From NCBI GenBank assembly GCA_037141235.1, contig JBAXCY010000011.1, positions 1 to 34,280 on the forward strand: a stretch of DNA of 34,280 bases, given 5' to 3'. The notes beneath the pieces were generated by a model, which saw nothing but the letters and a program-made list of their open reading frames with translations, ran no database searches and was not told where the DNA came from. This document shows positions 15,536-23,483 of the stretch, one piece after another (the stretch's first letter is position 1; each line of letters opens with the position of its first letter). Both the position numbers and the translations under genes were made by a program. This stretch comes from Bog-756 sp037141235. GTDB taxonomy: Bacteria; Actinomycetota; Acidimicrobiia; Acidimicrobiales; RAAP-2.

Positions 15536-16228
15536 CTAGATCCGATGGACCTGACGGAGGCCGGCCCACGCAAAGTCGGCCAGCCGGGCGGCAAGTTGTG
15601 CCGCCTCCGCCGCCCGATCGATCTTCTCGGACGTTTCAGAACCGGGATGCCGGTTGGCATCCAGCCACAGTCGGCTGGCACCCTCGGCCATGCCGACCAC
15701 AGCATGCGCCAGAAGCCTGCGGTGCGCCGGATCGAGATCAGCATCGATGAGCGGATCGATGGTCTCGGCAATGGCCTCCTCCACTCGGCGGAGCGCATCG
15801 CCGAGCTCCCGATCGTCGGGAGCATCGCGTCCGTACAAAAGGCGGAAGGCGTTCTCGTTGTCCACCATGAGCTGGAAGTAGCCAGCGAAGCCGAACTCGA
15901 CCTGCTGGCGCGGTCCTTGGGCAACAGATGTGGACCGGACGATTCCGTCGATCATCTCGACCGAAAAGACGTCGAGCAGCTCAAGGTAGAGCGCCCGTTT
16001 GGACTCGAAGTGCTGGTAGACCAGCGGTTTCGTGACCCCAGCGGCTTCGGCAATGTCGTCCATGGTGGTGGCGGGGTACCCGTGTTCCGCGAACAGGGAC
16101 AGGGCCACCTCGAAGAGCTGGCGTCTGCGGGCATCGGCGGTGAGGCGTCTTCCAGTCTTGCTTGCTGAACTGCTGGTGCCCGCCTCGGCGCCGGTCCCAT
16201 GCCGGTCTGCGGTGGCTGAGGGCCTCAT
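15536..16228 (-). CDS. TetR family transcriptional regulator
   Basis: DNA-binding repressor of 230 residues. The N-terminal HTH reads RRRQLFEVALSLFAEHGYPATTMDDIAEAAGVTKPLVYQHFESKRALYLELL, a very typical TetR domain. The C-terminal domain is helical and would bind a ligand, probably a small hydrophobic molecule or acyl-CoA, which cannot be read from the sequence. The ATG at 16228 was chosen because a minus-strand TACCAT ends 7 bases upstream. ATGs at 16237 and 16315 would add up to 29 unconserved-looking residues. The gene converges with the anti-sigma gene and lies downstream of a glycosyltransferase on the same strand. Its target may be local (crotonase) or the palindrome at 4227-4242; neither is shown. 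Confidence 0.9.
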   Translation of the reverse strand: MRPSATADRHGTGAEAGTSSSASKTGRRLTADARRRQLFEVALSLFAEHGYPATTMDDIAEAAGVTKPLVYQHFESKRALYLELLDVFSVEMIDGIVRSTSVAQGPRQQVEFGFAGYFQLMVDNENAFRLLYGRDAPDDRELGDALRRVEEAIAETIDPLIDADLDPAHRRLLAHAVVGMAEGASRLWLDANRHPGSETSEKIDRAAEAAQLAARLADFAWAGLRQVHRI

Positions 16229-16235
16229 GGTCGTC

Positions 16236-16241
16236 ATGGTA
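16236..16241 (-). promoter_or_regulatory. -10 hexamer of the TetR gene
   Basis: Minus-strand TACCAT, 7 bases before the ATG at 16228. The hexamer includes the first bases of the alternative ATG at 16237, which argues against that start. Confidence 0.4.
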
Positions 16242-16362
16242 GCCCCGACCCGGGAAACCGCAGGTGTAGTGGGGTCTGAACAGATTTCAGGACGATCGTC
16301 CGCCAGGCTCTCCACGATCGGGCTGGCTCGGCACTCGGACTGTTCAGAGGAAGTTGGCGAAC

Positions 16363-17472
16363 CTAGAGGGCAGGGAGCACGGCGGCGATCCGCCGGGGGA
16401 GGTCATCGAGGGAGAAGTGGGCCCGGGCCACCGCGAGGTTCCGGCCCAGCAGGCCTCCATCAGGAGCGGTAAGCCAGGCATCGAGGCGATCCACGTCGTC
16501 GAGCGGGAACCAGTCGAAGCCGAATGCAGCCAACTCGGCCGCCACCGGATACGGGCCGATGAGCAACGGCCGGGAGTGGGTGACCGACTCGAGGCTCGGG
16601 TTTCCGAAGCCCTCCCACGTAGATGGCAAGGCCACGACGTCACATGCTTGGTAGGCGTCGTCGATGGTCATGACGCCTCCCGCCCCAGAACCACCGGTCG
16701 TGGTCGGTACGCCGAGGACCACCGGACACGGGGCATCTGCGATCAGTCGATCGAGCTCTGGGCCGTAGCCGTCCTCCGGCGGTCCCAGCAGCCAGTAGGT
16801 GGCCCTCAGCCGCGCCGCCGCTGTCATCCCACCGGCAACGTTCTTCCTGGCCAAGGCTCGTGTCGGCTGGAGCACGAGTCGCTCGGTTGTGCGGATGCCG
16901 AGCGCCACCCGCACCGCGTCACCGGCCGTTGACCGCTTCAGGCCGCCGCCCGCCTTCGGGTCCTTCTCCGGCACGACGAACGAGTTGTAGACAGTCGTGG
17001 CGCTGATGCCACGCGACGACAGCTCGTTGCGGCTCAGCTCGTTGATGGTGACATGGCGCCAGCGGCCGTCGTCCGGCGGGGGCGGATAGGTCGAAAACTG
17101 AGGCCTCTGCCACGGGAGGTCGTGGTGGTGTAGGACGGCCGGGCGCCCCGCCAGGATGCGGGCCACCATCTCCCATGCCGCCGGATTGAGCGGCAGCGAG
17201 CAGAGGTTCTCCACGATCACCAGATCGGCGCGGGACAGGGCATCACACAGCGCACCGTGGTCGGGGCCGCCGAGTGCGCCGATACTGAGACCTGGGACGG
17301 TCACATCTACGGCCCCACCTCCGGCCACCGTATAGGTATCGAAACCAAGAACCTCGAGGGCGCGCTGCCACTTGGCGGCCTCGATGGCCACTCCATCGGT
17401 GCCGCCCAGACGGAAGGAGAGGAGTGCTGCGGTCGGGATGCATCCACCGTAGCGCCACGGCACTACCGGCAC
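16363..17472 (-). CDS. GT4-family (GT-B fold) glycosyltransferase
   Basis: Predicted nucleotide-sugar-dependent glycosyltransferase of 369 residues. The N-terminal half opens with LLSFRLGGTDGVAIEAAKW, the acceptor-domain start typical of GT4 enzymes, and includes PAVLHHHDLPWQRP. The C-terminal Rossmann half has RLVLQPTRALARKNVAGGMTAA, and then DVVALPSTWEGFGNPSLESV with the donor-binding ExxxxxxxE pattern (EGFGNPSLE). The start is weakly supported: GTG codons at 17472 and 17463 are in frame, with no good ribosome site or -10 for either. No glycan cluster surrounds it, although gmd, which makes a sugar-nucleotide, lies 1 kb away on the other strand. Donor and acceptor are unknown. Confidence 0.82.
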   Translation of the reverse strand: MPVVPWRYGGCIPTAALLSFRLGGTDGVAIEAAKWQRALEVLGFDTYTVAGGGAVDVTVPGLSIGALGGPDHGALCDALSRADLVIVENLCSLPLNPAAWEMVARILAGRPAVLHHHDLPWQRPQFSTYPPPPDDGRWRHVTINELSRNELSSRGISATTVYNSFVVPEKDPKAGGGLKRSTAGDAVRVALGIRTTERLVLQPTRALARKNVAGGMTAAARLRATYWLLGPPEDGYGPELDRLIADAPCPVVLGVPTTTGGSGAGGVMTIDDAYQACDVVALPSTWEGFGNPSLESVTHSRPLLIGPYPVAAELAAFGFDWFPLDDVDRLDAWLTAPDGGLLGRNLAVARAHFSLDDLPRRIAAVLPAL

Positions 17473-17499
17473 TGTTGCGCCCGGTTGTCGCCCTCGGGG

Positions 17500-17505
17500 T
17501 ACCGT
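17500..17505 (+). promoter_or_regulatory. -10 hexamer of the crotonase-family gene
   Basis: TACCGT, 6 bases before the GTG start at 17512. No convincing -35 is visible; TTGCGC lies 19 bp upstream. Confidence 0.45.
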
Positions 17506-17511
17506 CGGGGG

Positions 17512-18375
17512 GTGCCAGTCACCGAAACCCCCGCCGCCTCGTCGAACGGCCCTTCGGCCTCAGGTGACCTCCTCGCCGTGCGAGCCGGTCCGGTCTTGAC
17601 GCTCACCATCAACCGGCCGGAGCGACGCAACGCCATGACCTGGGATGTCATCGCCGGCCTCCGGCGGGAGCTCGCCCTGGCCAAGGTCGACCCCAAGGTG
17701 CGGGTAGTGGTCCTAGCTGGGGCTGGCGATCAGGCCTTCTGCGCGGGAGCGGACCTGTCGGGAATGGTGCCAGCCGACCCGGGAGGAACCTCGGACGGAT
17801 ACCTGGACCATCATCTGGCCCGAGGGTGGCTGGCCGAGCTCTTCGAAGAGATGTGGGGCCTCGGTAAGCCGACCATCGCCCGGGTGCAGGGGTGGGCCAT
17901 GGCCGGTGGGTTCGGCCTGGCCCTGGCGTGCGACATGGTGATCGCCTCCGACGATGCCAAGTTCGGGGCACCCGAGCTCAACGTAGGGCTGTGGCCGTAC
18001 ATGGTCACGGTGTCGTTACTGCGCTCGATGCCTCCGAAGAAGGCGCTGGAGCTGATGCTCACCAGTCGGGTAGTGGGAGCCGAGGAGGCGGACCGGATCG
18101 GTTTCGTAACACGGGTGGTTCCGGCCGACCAGCTCGACGCCGCCGTGGCCGACCTGGCTGCCGTACTGGCCTCCAAGCCGCCAGGGGTGATCAAGTTGGG
18201 CCGCGATTCGTTCTACAATGTGATCGATTCAGCGGCCTCTGAAGCGCTGCCCTACCTCCACGCCATGCTGACGGTCACCAGCCAGACTGCGGAGGCACGG
18301 GAAGGGATAGCGGCGTTCGCCGAGAAGCGCCCCCCGTCCTGGCAGGTGGCACCGGTGACCGACGAGAGCGCCTGA
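17512..18375 (+). CDS. Enoyl-CoA hydratase/isomerase (crotonase) family protein
   Basis: Crotonase-fold acyl-CoA enzyme of 287 residues. TINRPERRNAM starts the fold, FCAGADLSGM (77-85) forms the first oxyanion loop, and GWAMAGGFGLALACDM (127-142) the second. FGAPELNVGL carries Glu155. Compared with rat crotonase, the Glu164 equivalent (Glu155) is kept, but the Glu144 equivalent is Gly135. A true hydratase is therefore less certain than an isomerase or another crotonase reaction. The frame is open further upstream, over the glycosyltransferase. The GTG at 17512 is chosen because TACCGT ends 6 bases before it, which suits a leaderless message. Its 5' end overlaps nothing, and gmd follows after a 91-bp gap. 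It may act with the acyl-CoA dehydrogenase in beta-oxidation. Confidence 0.88.
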   Translation: MPVTETPAASSNGPSASGDLLAVRAGPVLTLTINRPERRNAMTWDVIAGLRRELALAKVDPKVRVVVLAGAGDQAFCAGADLSGMVPADPGGTSDGYLDHHLARGWLAELFEEMWGLGKPTIARVQGWAMAGGFGLALACDMVIASDDAKFGAPELNVGLWPYMVTVSLLRSMPPKKALELMLTSRVVGAEEADRIGFVTRVVPADQLDAAVADLAAVLASKPPGVIKLGRDSFYNVIDSAASEALPYLHAMLTVTSQTAEAREGIAAFAEKRPPSWQVAPVTDESA

Positions 18376-18466
18376 CCACTTGACCGCTTGACCAGTCGCA
18401 TCGAACATGCGGCCACAGACGACCAGCAACAATCCGACGTACGAGATCCTGAGGAGTCCCACCAAC

Positions 18467-19438
18467 ATGGCCAAGCGAGCACTGATCACCGGCGTGACCG
18501 GACAGGACGGTTCCTACCTGGCTGAACTCCTGCTCGACCAGGGCTACGAGGTGAGCGGGATGGTGCGGCGGTCCAGCACCATCAACTTCGAGCGGATTGC
18601 CCACATCCAGGACCGGATCAACTTGGTGGCCGGTGACCTGCTCGACGAGGTCTCGATGATCAACATCTTGAAGGAGATCCGGCCCCAGGAGGTCTACAAC
18701 CTCGCTGCCCAGTCCTTCGTGCAGACGTCGTGGAACCAGCCGGTCCTGACGGGGGAGACCACCGCCCTTGGTGTGACCCGGGTGCTCGATGCCGTGCGCA
18801 CCGTGGACCCAGAGATCCGCTTCTACCAGGCCAGTTCGTCGGAGATGTTCGGGAAGGTGCAGGAGGTCCCCCAGGTGGAGACCACACCCTTCTACCCCCG
18901 CAGCCCCTACGGCGTGGCCAAGGTCTACGGGCACTGGATCACCGTGAACTATCGGGAGAGCTACGACCTCCATGCCTCCTCGGGGATCCTCTTCAACCAT
19001 GAGTCTCCTCGCCGGGGCCTCGAGTTCGTGACCCGCAAAGTGACGCATGGCGTGGCCCGCATCGCCGCCGGGCTCCAGGACAACCTGGCTCTTGGCAACC
19101 TTGATGCCCAGCGCGACTGGGGCTTTGCTGCTGACTACGTGCGGGCCATGTGGCTCATGCTCCAGCAGGACCAGCCCGACGACTATGTGGTCGCCACCGG
19201 AGAGACCCACTCGGTGAAGGACCTCGTCGAGTTGTCGTTCGCCGCCGCTGATCTCGACTGGGAGAAGTACGTGGTCATGGACGAGCGCTTCCTGCGACCA
19301 GCCGAGGTAGACCTCCTGGTAGGGGATCCGGCCAAGGCCGAAAAGGTGCTCGGGTGGCACCGGGAGGTGGACTTTGCTCAGTTGGTCCAGATGATGGTGG
19401 AAGCTGACATCGCCTTGGTGAAGAGCCAGCAGGCCTAG
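18467..19438 (+). CDS. gmd: GDP-mannose 4,6-dehydratase
   Basis: NADP-dependent extended SDR that converts GDP-mannose to GDP-4-keto-6-deoxymannose, precursor of GDP-fucose, rhamnose or related sugars. The 323-residue protein starts with ALITGVTGQDGSYLAELLL, a hallmark of Gmd, followed by RRSSTINFERI. Next come LAAQSFVQTSW, ASSSEMFGKV with the catalytic Ser/Glu area, PRSPYGVAKVYGHW (YxxxK), and ILFNHESPRRGLEFVTRKVTHGVARI. The start is the ATG at 18467, with GAGGAG 10 bases upstream; an in-frame ATG at 18407 lacks this. No GDP-fucose synthase or reductase is next to it, so the final sugar is unknown. ccdA begins 9 bases after the stop, which suggests readthrough into the cytochrome c maturation genes. 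Confidence 0.93.
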   Translation: MAKRALITGVTGQDGSYLAELLLDQGYEVSGMVRRSSTINFERIAHIQDRINLVAGDLLDEVSMINILKEIRPQEVYNLAAQSFVQTSWNQPVLTGETTALGVTRVLDAVRTVDPEIRFYQASSSEMFGKVQEVPQVETTPFYPRSPYGVAKVYGHWITVNYRESYDLHASSGILFNHESPRRGLEFVTRKVTHGVARIAAGLQDNLALGNLDAQRDWGFAADYVRAMWLMLQQDQPDDYVVATGETHSVKDLVELSFAAADLDWEKYVVMDERFLRPAEVDLLVGDPAKAEKVLGWHREVDFAQLVQMMVEADIALVKSQQA

Positions 19439-19447
19439 CAGTTGGCC

Positions 19448-20332
19448 ATGAGCGGACTAGCGGCGATCCAGGCCGACCCGCTCGGACTCCTGGTCGCCTT
19501 TGGCGCCGGGATGCTCTCGTTCCTGTCGCCATGCGTGCTGCCTCTGGTGCCGGCCTATCTGTCGATGGTCTCGGGGCTGACGGCGGCCGAGCTCGGCGCT
19601 TTAGGACCGGTGTCGTCACCCCGACCGGCCGACGTCGTGGCCGGGCCAGATGGAGCCACGGCTAGCGCCGTCACTACTGATCCCGGTCCCGGTCCCGGCC
19701 CCGACGAACTACGGCGCCAACGCAGTCGTCTCCTGCGGGGGATCCTGGCGTTCATCGCCGGGTTCACTGTGGTGTTCACCATCCTGGGGGCTTCGGCATC
19801 CTCGCTGGGGCAGCTCTTCTTGACGCATCAACACGTGCTCGAGGTCGTGTCTGGGGCACTCATCATGTGCTTTGGAGCTGTTCTGGTGGCCATGGCCGCC
19901 GGCGTGGTGCTCCCCATGGCGCTTGCCGGAGAGAAGCGGTTCATCGTGCGGCCCTCGATGCTCGGGGACTGGGCTCCACCGATCATGGGCATGGCCTTCG
20001 CCTTCGCATGGACGCCCTGCATCGGCCCGGTGCTGGGCAGCGTGCTCGCCCTCGCCGCCGGTACCGGAGGATCGGCTGCCGGAGGGATCGCCCTCCTGCT
20101 GGCCTACTCGTTTGGGCTGGGAGTCCCCTTCCTACTCAGTGGGATTGCCTTCGGGCGGATGACCGATCTGGTGGCCAAAGTTCGGGGGCGTCTTCGGATC
20201 GTGGACCTGGTGGGTGGGGTCATCCTGGTCGTCTTCGGGCTGCTCTTGGTGACCGGCAATGTCGACATACTGTCGGCGCATATCTCCAGTTGGCTCCGGG
20301 CCCTGCACTTGGACCGGTTGTCGAACAGCTGA
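19448..20332 (+). CDS. ccdA: Thiol:disulfide transporter, CcdA family
   Basis: Polytopic membrane protein that carries reducing equivalents from cytoplasmic thioredoxin across the membrane. In cytochrome c maturation it keeps CcmG and CcmH reduced. The conserved SPCVLPLVPAYLS (Cys29) and AWTPCIGPVLGS contain the paired redox cysteines of the two transmembrane halves. About six hydrophobic segments are visible. Between the first and second lies an unusual low-complexity cytoplasmic or external loop with DPGPGPGPDELRRQRSR. The ATG at 19448 is chosen over an in-frame TTG at 19442. It follows gmd by 9 bases and precedes ccmA by 100 bases, heading the ccm cluster. That context supports a cytochrome c role rather than a general one. 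Confidence 0.88.
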   Translation: MSGLAAIQADPLGLLVAFGAGMLSFLSPCVLPLVPAYLSMVSGLTAAELGALGPVSSPRPADVVAGPDGATASAVTTDPGPGPGPDELRRQRSRLLRGILAFIAGFTVVFTILGASASSLGQLFLTHQHVLEVVSGALIMCFGAVLVAMAAGVVLPMALAGEKRFIVRPSMLGDWAPPIMGMAFAFAWTPCIGPVLGSVLALAAGTGGSAAGGIALLLAYSFGLGVPFLLSGIAFGRMTDLVAKVRGRLRIVDLVGGVILVVFGLLLVTGNVDILSAHISSWLRALHLDRLSNS

Positions 20333-20432
20333 TCCCCCGAGAGAGCCAGAGGCACCACCCCCTCGGCTTTCCCTTGGCCTTCCCTCCCCGTCTGGCTACG
20401 GACCGTCTACCCCCGTAGCATTAGCGGAGCAC

Positions 20433-21146
20433 ATGGCCATCGCCTCTCCTTCTCCCTCCGCTGTCTCGCTGCGCGACGTAGTCGCCTTGTCGGGACGGTT
20501 TCCGCTCCTTGCCGGCGTCGACCTCGACGTCGCTGTGGGGGAGACCGTGCTGATCGATGGCCCGAACGGGGCTGGCAAGACCAGCCTGCTCCGCGTCTGT
20601 GCCGGACTGGTGCCATTGGCATCGGGTCGGCTTTCGGTGCTCGGCATGGACCCAGGCCGGCAGCGGACGGCCGTGCGCAGGCGGATCGGCCTGCTCGCTC
20701 ATGCGTCGCATCTCTACGACGATCTGACCGTGATCGAGAACGTGCGGTTCGCCGTGCGAGCCGCCGGTGGCGACATCGCCCGCATCGGCCCAGCGTGCGA
20801 GAGATGGGGACTGGTTGGACGACTGGCCACCACGCAGGCATCCAAGCTCTCGTCCGGCCAGCGCCGTCGGGTCGCGCTCGCCGTGTTGACGGCTCGATGG
20901 CCGGAGATATGGCTACTCGATGAGCCTCACGCCGGACTCGACGCTTCAGCCCGTCAACTGCTCGACACGGTCATCGCCGAGGCGGCCGCATCTCAGGTCA
21001 CCATCTTGATCGCCAGTCATGAACTTGGGACCGTCGAGGACATCGCTACCCGGGCCGTAACCATTACCGGAGGACGGGTGACGGCGGAACGAGTGCTGAG
21101 CCGTCAGATCCCCACAACGTCGGGATCGGTGACCCATGTGGCGTGA
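20433..21146 (+). CDS. ccmA: Heme exporter ATP-binding protein CcmA
   Basis: ABC ATPase of 237 residues. Walker A is GPNGAGKT (43-50), the ABC signature is LSSGQRRRVALA, and Walker B is IWLLDEPHAGLD, followed by the switch His in IASHEL. On its own it is a generic ABC protein; its place directly before ccmB, ccmC, ccmD and ccmE identifies it as CcmA. With CcmB and CcmC it powers release of heme-loaded CcmE. The ATG at 20433 has GGAG 3-4 bases upstream, and TAGCAT ends 11 bases before the start, so a separate promoter is possible. The 3' end overlaps ccmB by 11 bases. Confidence 0.9.
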   Translation: MAIASPSPSAVSLRDVVALSGRFPLLAGVDLDVAVGETVLIDGPNGAGKTSLLRVCAGLVPLASGRLSVLGMDPGRQRTAVRRRIGLLAHASHLYDDLTVIENVRFAVRAAGGDIARIGPACERWGLVGRLATTQASKLSSGQRRRVALAVLTARWPEIWLLDEPHAGLDASARQLLDTVIAEAAASQVTILIASHELGTVEDIATRAVTITGGRVTAERVLSRQIPTTSGSVTHVA

Positions 21147-21807
21147 CGCCGTCCTGGTGGCCGGAAAAGACTTGCGCATCGAGTTCCGCTCGCGCGTGGC
21201 CCTGTCGCAGGTGGCACCCTTCGGTCTCGTGGCCCTCGCCCTCTTTGCCTTCGCCCTCGGCCCCGATCGGGTGATCATGGCCAAGGGGGCACCCGGCCTT
21301 TTCTGGGTTGCCGTGCTGTTCTGCACGGTTCTGGCCATCCAGCGGAGCGTCTCGGTGGAGTCGGCCAACGGCGCTCGGGACGGGCTTCGACTGTCCGGCA
21401 TTGATCCTGCCGGCCTCTACTTGGGCAAGAGCGCGGCCGTCGCCGTGCAGTTGGTGGTGCTCGAAGTCCTCCTCGCGGCGGGTGTCGTCCTGCTCTACGG
21501 GGCTCGGATCGCCGTCCCCTGGCTCATCGTCGCCTCGTGTGCGCTCGGCACGATCGGGCTGGCCGCCACCGGGACGCTGTACGGTGCCCTGTCCTCGGGA
21601 CTGCGGGTGCGCGAGACGCTCCTGCCGTTTCTGCTCCTGCCCATCGTCGCCCCCGTCCTCCTGGCCGGAACGAGGATCTGGCAGGCAGGCATGGCCGGGG
21701 GGACTCCATCCGACGGCACCCAGTGGCTTCGGCTCCTCGTGGTGTTCGATGCCGTCTATCTGGCCATTGGTGTGGCCTTGTTCGGCCCGATCCAGGAGAC
21801 GGCATGA
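21136..21807 (+). CDS. ccmB: Heme exporter membrane protein CcmB
   Basis: Membrane subunit of the CcmAB complex, 223 residues with about six hydrophobic segments. Family-typical stretches are KDLRIEFRSR at the N-terminus, FWVAVLFCTVLAIQRSVSVE, and SGLRVRETLLPFLLLPIVAPVLLAG near the C-terminus. The ATG at 21136 lies inside the end of ccmA (11-base overlap), and the stop overlaps the ccmC start as ATGA. Both features point to coupled translation and fixed subunit ratios. Confidence 0.9.
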   Translation: MWRDAVLVAGKDLRIEFRSRVALSQVAPFGLVALALFAFALGPDRVIMAKGAPGLFWVAVLFCTVLAIQRSVSVESANGARDGLRLSGIDPAGLYLGKSAAVAVQLVVLEVLLAAGVVLLYGARIAVPWLIVASCALGTIGLAATGTLYGALSSGLRVRETLLPFLLLPIVAPVLLAGTRIWQAGMAGGTPSDGTQWLRLLVVFDAVYLAIGVALFGPIQETA

Positions 21808-22661
21808 CCGACGACCGGAGTGCATCCACCGGAACCCTTCCTCATCCGCAGGCCTCCGTCGCCCCGAACACGGGTGTGACCTTGGCTCCGGTGCAGACGT
21901 CACGAGCCCGGGTGACGGAGTACACCATCGGGACCTTGGCCCTGGTGGGCACGGTCGCCACCGTGTGGCTAGGAGTGTGGGTCACGCCACCCGACAAGGT
22001 CCAGGGCGACCTGGTCCGACTGGTCTACATCCATCCTGGAGTGGCCTGGGTGGCGCTCTACCTGGCCTTTGGCCTGGCTGCGGTATCCAGCCTGCTCTAC
22101 CTGTGGCCGAGGACCCGTTCGCTGTTCTGGGACCGCCTGGCCGCAGCCTCTGTCGAGGTCGGGGTGGTGTTCAACATCTGCACGCTGGTTTCGGGCTCGA
22201 TCTGGGGCAAGCCGACGTGGGGCGTCTGGTGGGTGTGGGATGCCCGGCTCACCCTTACCGCTGTGCTCTTGATCATGTTCCTTGGCTATATGGCCCTGCG
22301 ACGGGTGCCAGCCGAGCCCGAGGTCCGGGCCCGGAGAAGCGCGTTCGTGGCCCTGTTCGCGGCAGTCGACGTGCCGCTCGTCCACTTCTCGGTCAACTGG
22401 TGGAACACGCTGCATCAGGGAGCCACTGTGCTTAATGCGAACCTGTCGCCTCAGATCCACGGATCGATGGCTTGGACGCTGCTGCTCGGCTTCGTGGCCC
22501 TGACCCTGCTCTTCGTGTGGATGCTCCTCGTGCGCTACCGGATCGGAGTTCTCGAGGACTGGCTGGCGGACAACGAACTCGACCTGGCTCTGGCCGAGCG
22601 TCAATCAGAGGGTGCAGGGCTCGACGACAAAAGCCCGAGCGACCAGGGTGGGGCGGCCTGA
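21804..22661 (+). CDS. ccmC: Heme-handling protein CcmC
   Basis: Membrane protein that presents heme to CcmE, 285 residues. The tryptophan-rich WWD domain is clear: WGKPTWGVWWVWDARLT (134-150). His77 (VYIHPGVAW) and His194 (PLVHFSVNWW) are the expected axial heme ligands on either side. The first 35 residues are a polar extension not needed for the fold, and the last 30 are acidic. The ATG overlaps the ccmB stop (ATGA); the stop shares one base with the ccmD start (TGATG). Confidence 0.93.
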   Translation: MTDDRSASTGTLPHPQASVAPNTGVTLAPVQTSRARVTEYTIGTLALVGTVATVWLGVWVTPPDKVQGDLVRLVYIHPGVAWVALYLAFGLAAVSSLLYLWPRTRSLFWDRLAAASVEVGVVFNICTLVSGSIWGKPTWGVWWVWDARLTLTAVLLIMFLGYMALRRVPAEPEVRARRSAFVALFAAVDVPLVHFSVNWWNTLHQGATVLNANLSPQIHGSMAWTLLLGFVALTLLFVWMLLVRYRIGVLEDWLADNELDLALAERQSEGAGLDDKSPSDQGGAA

Positions 22662-22870
22662 TGCGATACGTCGTGGGTGGCTATGTGTTCATCCTGGTCG
22701 TCCTGTTCCTCTACGCCGTGCAGCTGGTGTGGCGTCGACGTCGTCTGGCCCGGGCTGTGTCTCAGGTGGCTCAGGTGGCTCAGGTGGCAGCGGCGGCTCC
22801 GCCTGTGCCGCTACGAGCAACCGCTGGCCGATCGATCGATGCGGTCCCGATCGCCGAGGACCCGACATGA
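22661..22870 (+). CDS. ccmD: CcmD-like small membrane protein
   Basis: A 69-residue protein with one membrane helix (YVFILVVLFLYAVQLVW) followed at once by RRRRLARAV. This is the plan of CcmD, which stabilises CcmC and CcmE in a complex. After the basic segment there is a short repeat, SQVAQVAQVA, and a Pro/Ala-rich tail longer than in most CcmD proteins. Sequence alone would be weak evidence. Identity rests on size, topology and position between ccmC (1-base overlap) and ccmE (ATGA overlap). Confidence 0.78.
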   Translation: MRYVVGGYVFILVVLFLYAVQLVWRRRRLARAVSQVAQVAQVAAAAPPVPLRATAGRSIDAVPIAEDPT

Positions 22871-23379
22871 CCACTGCACCACCAGCCGCTCCGCCGTCAG
22901 GTGATGGCGACGCCAATGCCGGACCTCCGCTGACCACTGACGGCAGCGTTGGGGCGAGTCGGCGAGGCCACACGGCACGCTATGTCGTGGTCGGCCTGGT
23001 CCTAGTGGGAGCGCTGGCCTTCGTGGTGGCGAAGGGGCTGGGATCGGCACTCGACTTCTATCTGCCCGCCGACCAAGCCGTGGCGCAGAAGGCATCACTG
23101 GGCACGAAGACCTTCAACGTCGAAGGTGTGGTGGCACCGGGCTCAATCCGATCCACCCCGGGGGGCGTCGATTTTGCCGTGATGGCGGGCACCACTCGTC
23201 TCGCCGTGCACAACACCGGTAGCCCGCCGCAGTTATTCCAGGCCGACATCCCGGTCATCGCCGTCGGGCACTTCGACGGCGACCGTTTTGCCTCAGACCA
23301 GATCCTGGTGAAGCACTCGTCGACCTACAAGGCCGAGCACCCGACCCGGGTAACGGCGCCGAACGGTTCGGCTCGATGA
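22867..23379 (+). CDS. ccmE: Heme chaperone CcmE
   Basis: Membrane-anchored protein that carries heme to the CcmF/CcmH ligase, 170 residues. A Pro/Gly-rich N-terminus of about 35 residues precedes the helix YVVVGLVLVGALAFVVAKGL. The OB-fold domain follows, with FNVEGVVAPGS, FAVMAGTTRLAVHNTGSPPQLF and VIAVGHFDGDRF. The heme site is VKHSSTY (His150, Tyr154), matching the HxxxY type that binds heme covalently through His rather than the CxxxY type known in some other lineages. The ATG overlaps the ccmD stop. The next gene is 100 bases away. Confidence 0.93.
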   Translation: MTTAPPAAPPSGDGDANAGPPLTTDGSVGASRRGHTARYVVVGLVLVGALAFVVAKGLGSALDFYLPADQAVAQKASLGTKTFNVEGVVAPGSIRSTPGGVDFAVMAGTTRLAVHNTGSPPQLFQADIPVIAVGHFDGDRFASDQILVKHSSTYKAEHPTRVTAPNGSAR

Positions 23380-23398
23380 GCGCTCAGCTGCACCTATC

Positions 23399-23458
23399 GG
23401 CTACTGGCTTCCTGGATACTGACTGCCTGGTTACTTGCTTTCTGAATACTGGGTATCT
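23399..23458 (+). repeat. Four imperfect 15-bp tandem repeats upstream of ccmF
   Basis: Four head-to-tail 15-base units: GGCTACTGGCTTCCT, GGATACTGACTGCCT, GGTTACTTGCTTTCT and GAATACTGGGTATCT. The shared core is G(G/A)NTACT. The array fills most of the only sizeable gap inside the ccmA-H run and is more AT-rich than its surroundings. It may hold protein-binding sites or leader RNA structure, or simply be a decayed minisatellite. Confidence 0.75.
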
Positions 23459-23462
23459 GGAC

Positions 23463-23483
23463 ATGGGCGACAGCAGACGGTGA
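23463..23483 (+). other. Possible six-codon leader reading frame
   Basis: ATG at 23463 opens a frame of six codons (MGDSRR) whose TGA overlaps the ccmF GTG start in a GTGA arrangement, the same kind of overlap as at other junctions of this operon. It would allow ribosomes to reinitiate at ccmF. No clear ribosome site precedes it, so it may be chance. Confidence 0.25.

Noticed and set aside
23399..23458. CRISPR-like array upstream of ccmF
   Set aside because: The units are contiguous and only 15 bp long, with no spacers and no cas genes. The same applies to the repeats at 26744, 32330 and 33155.
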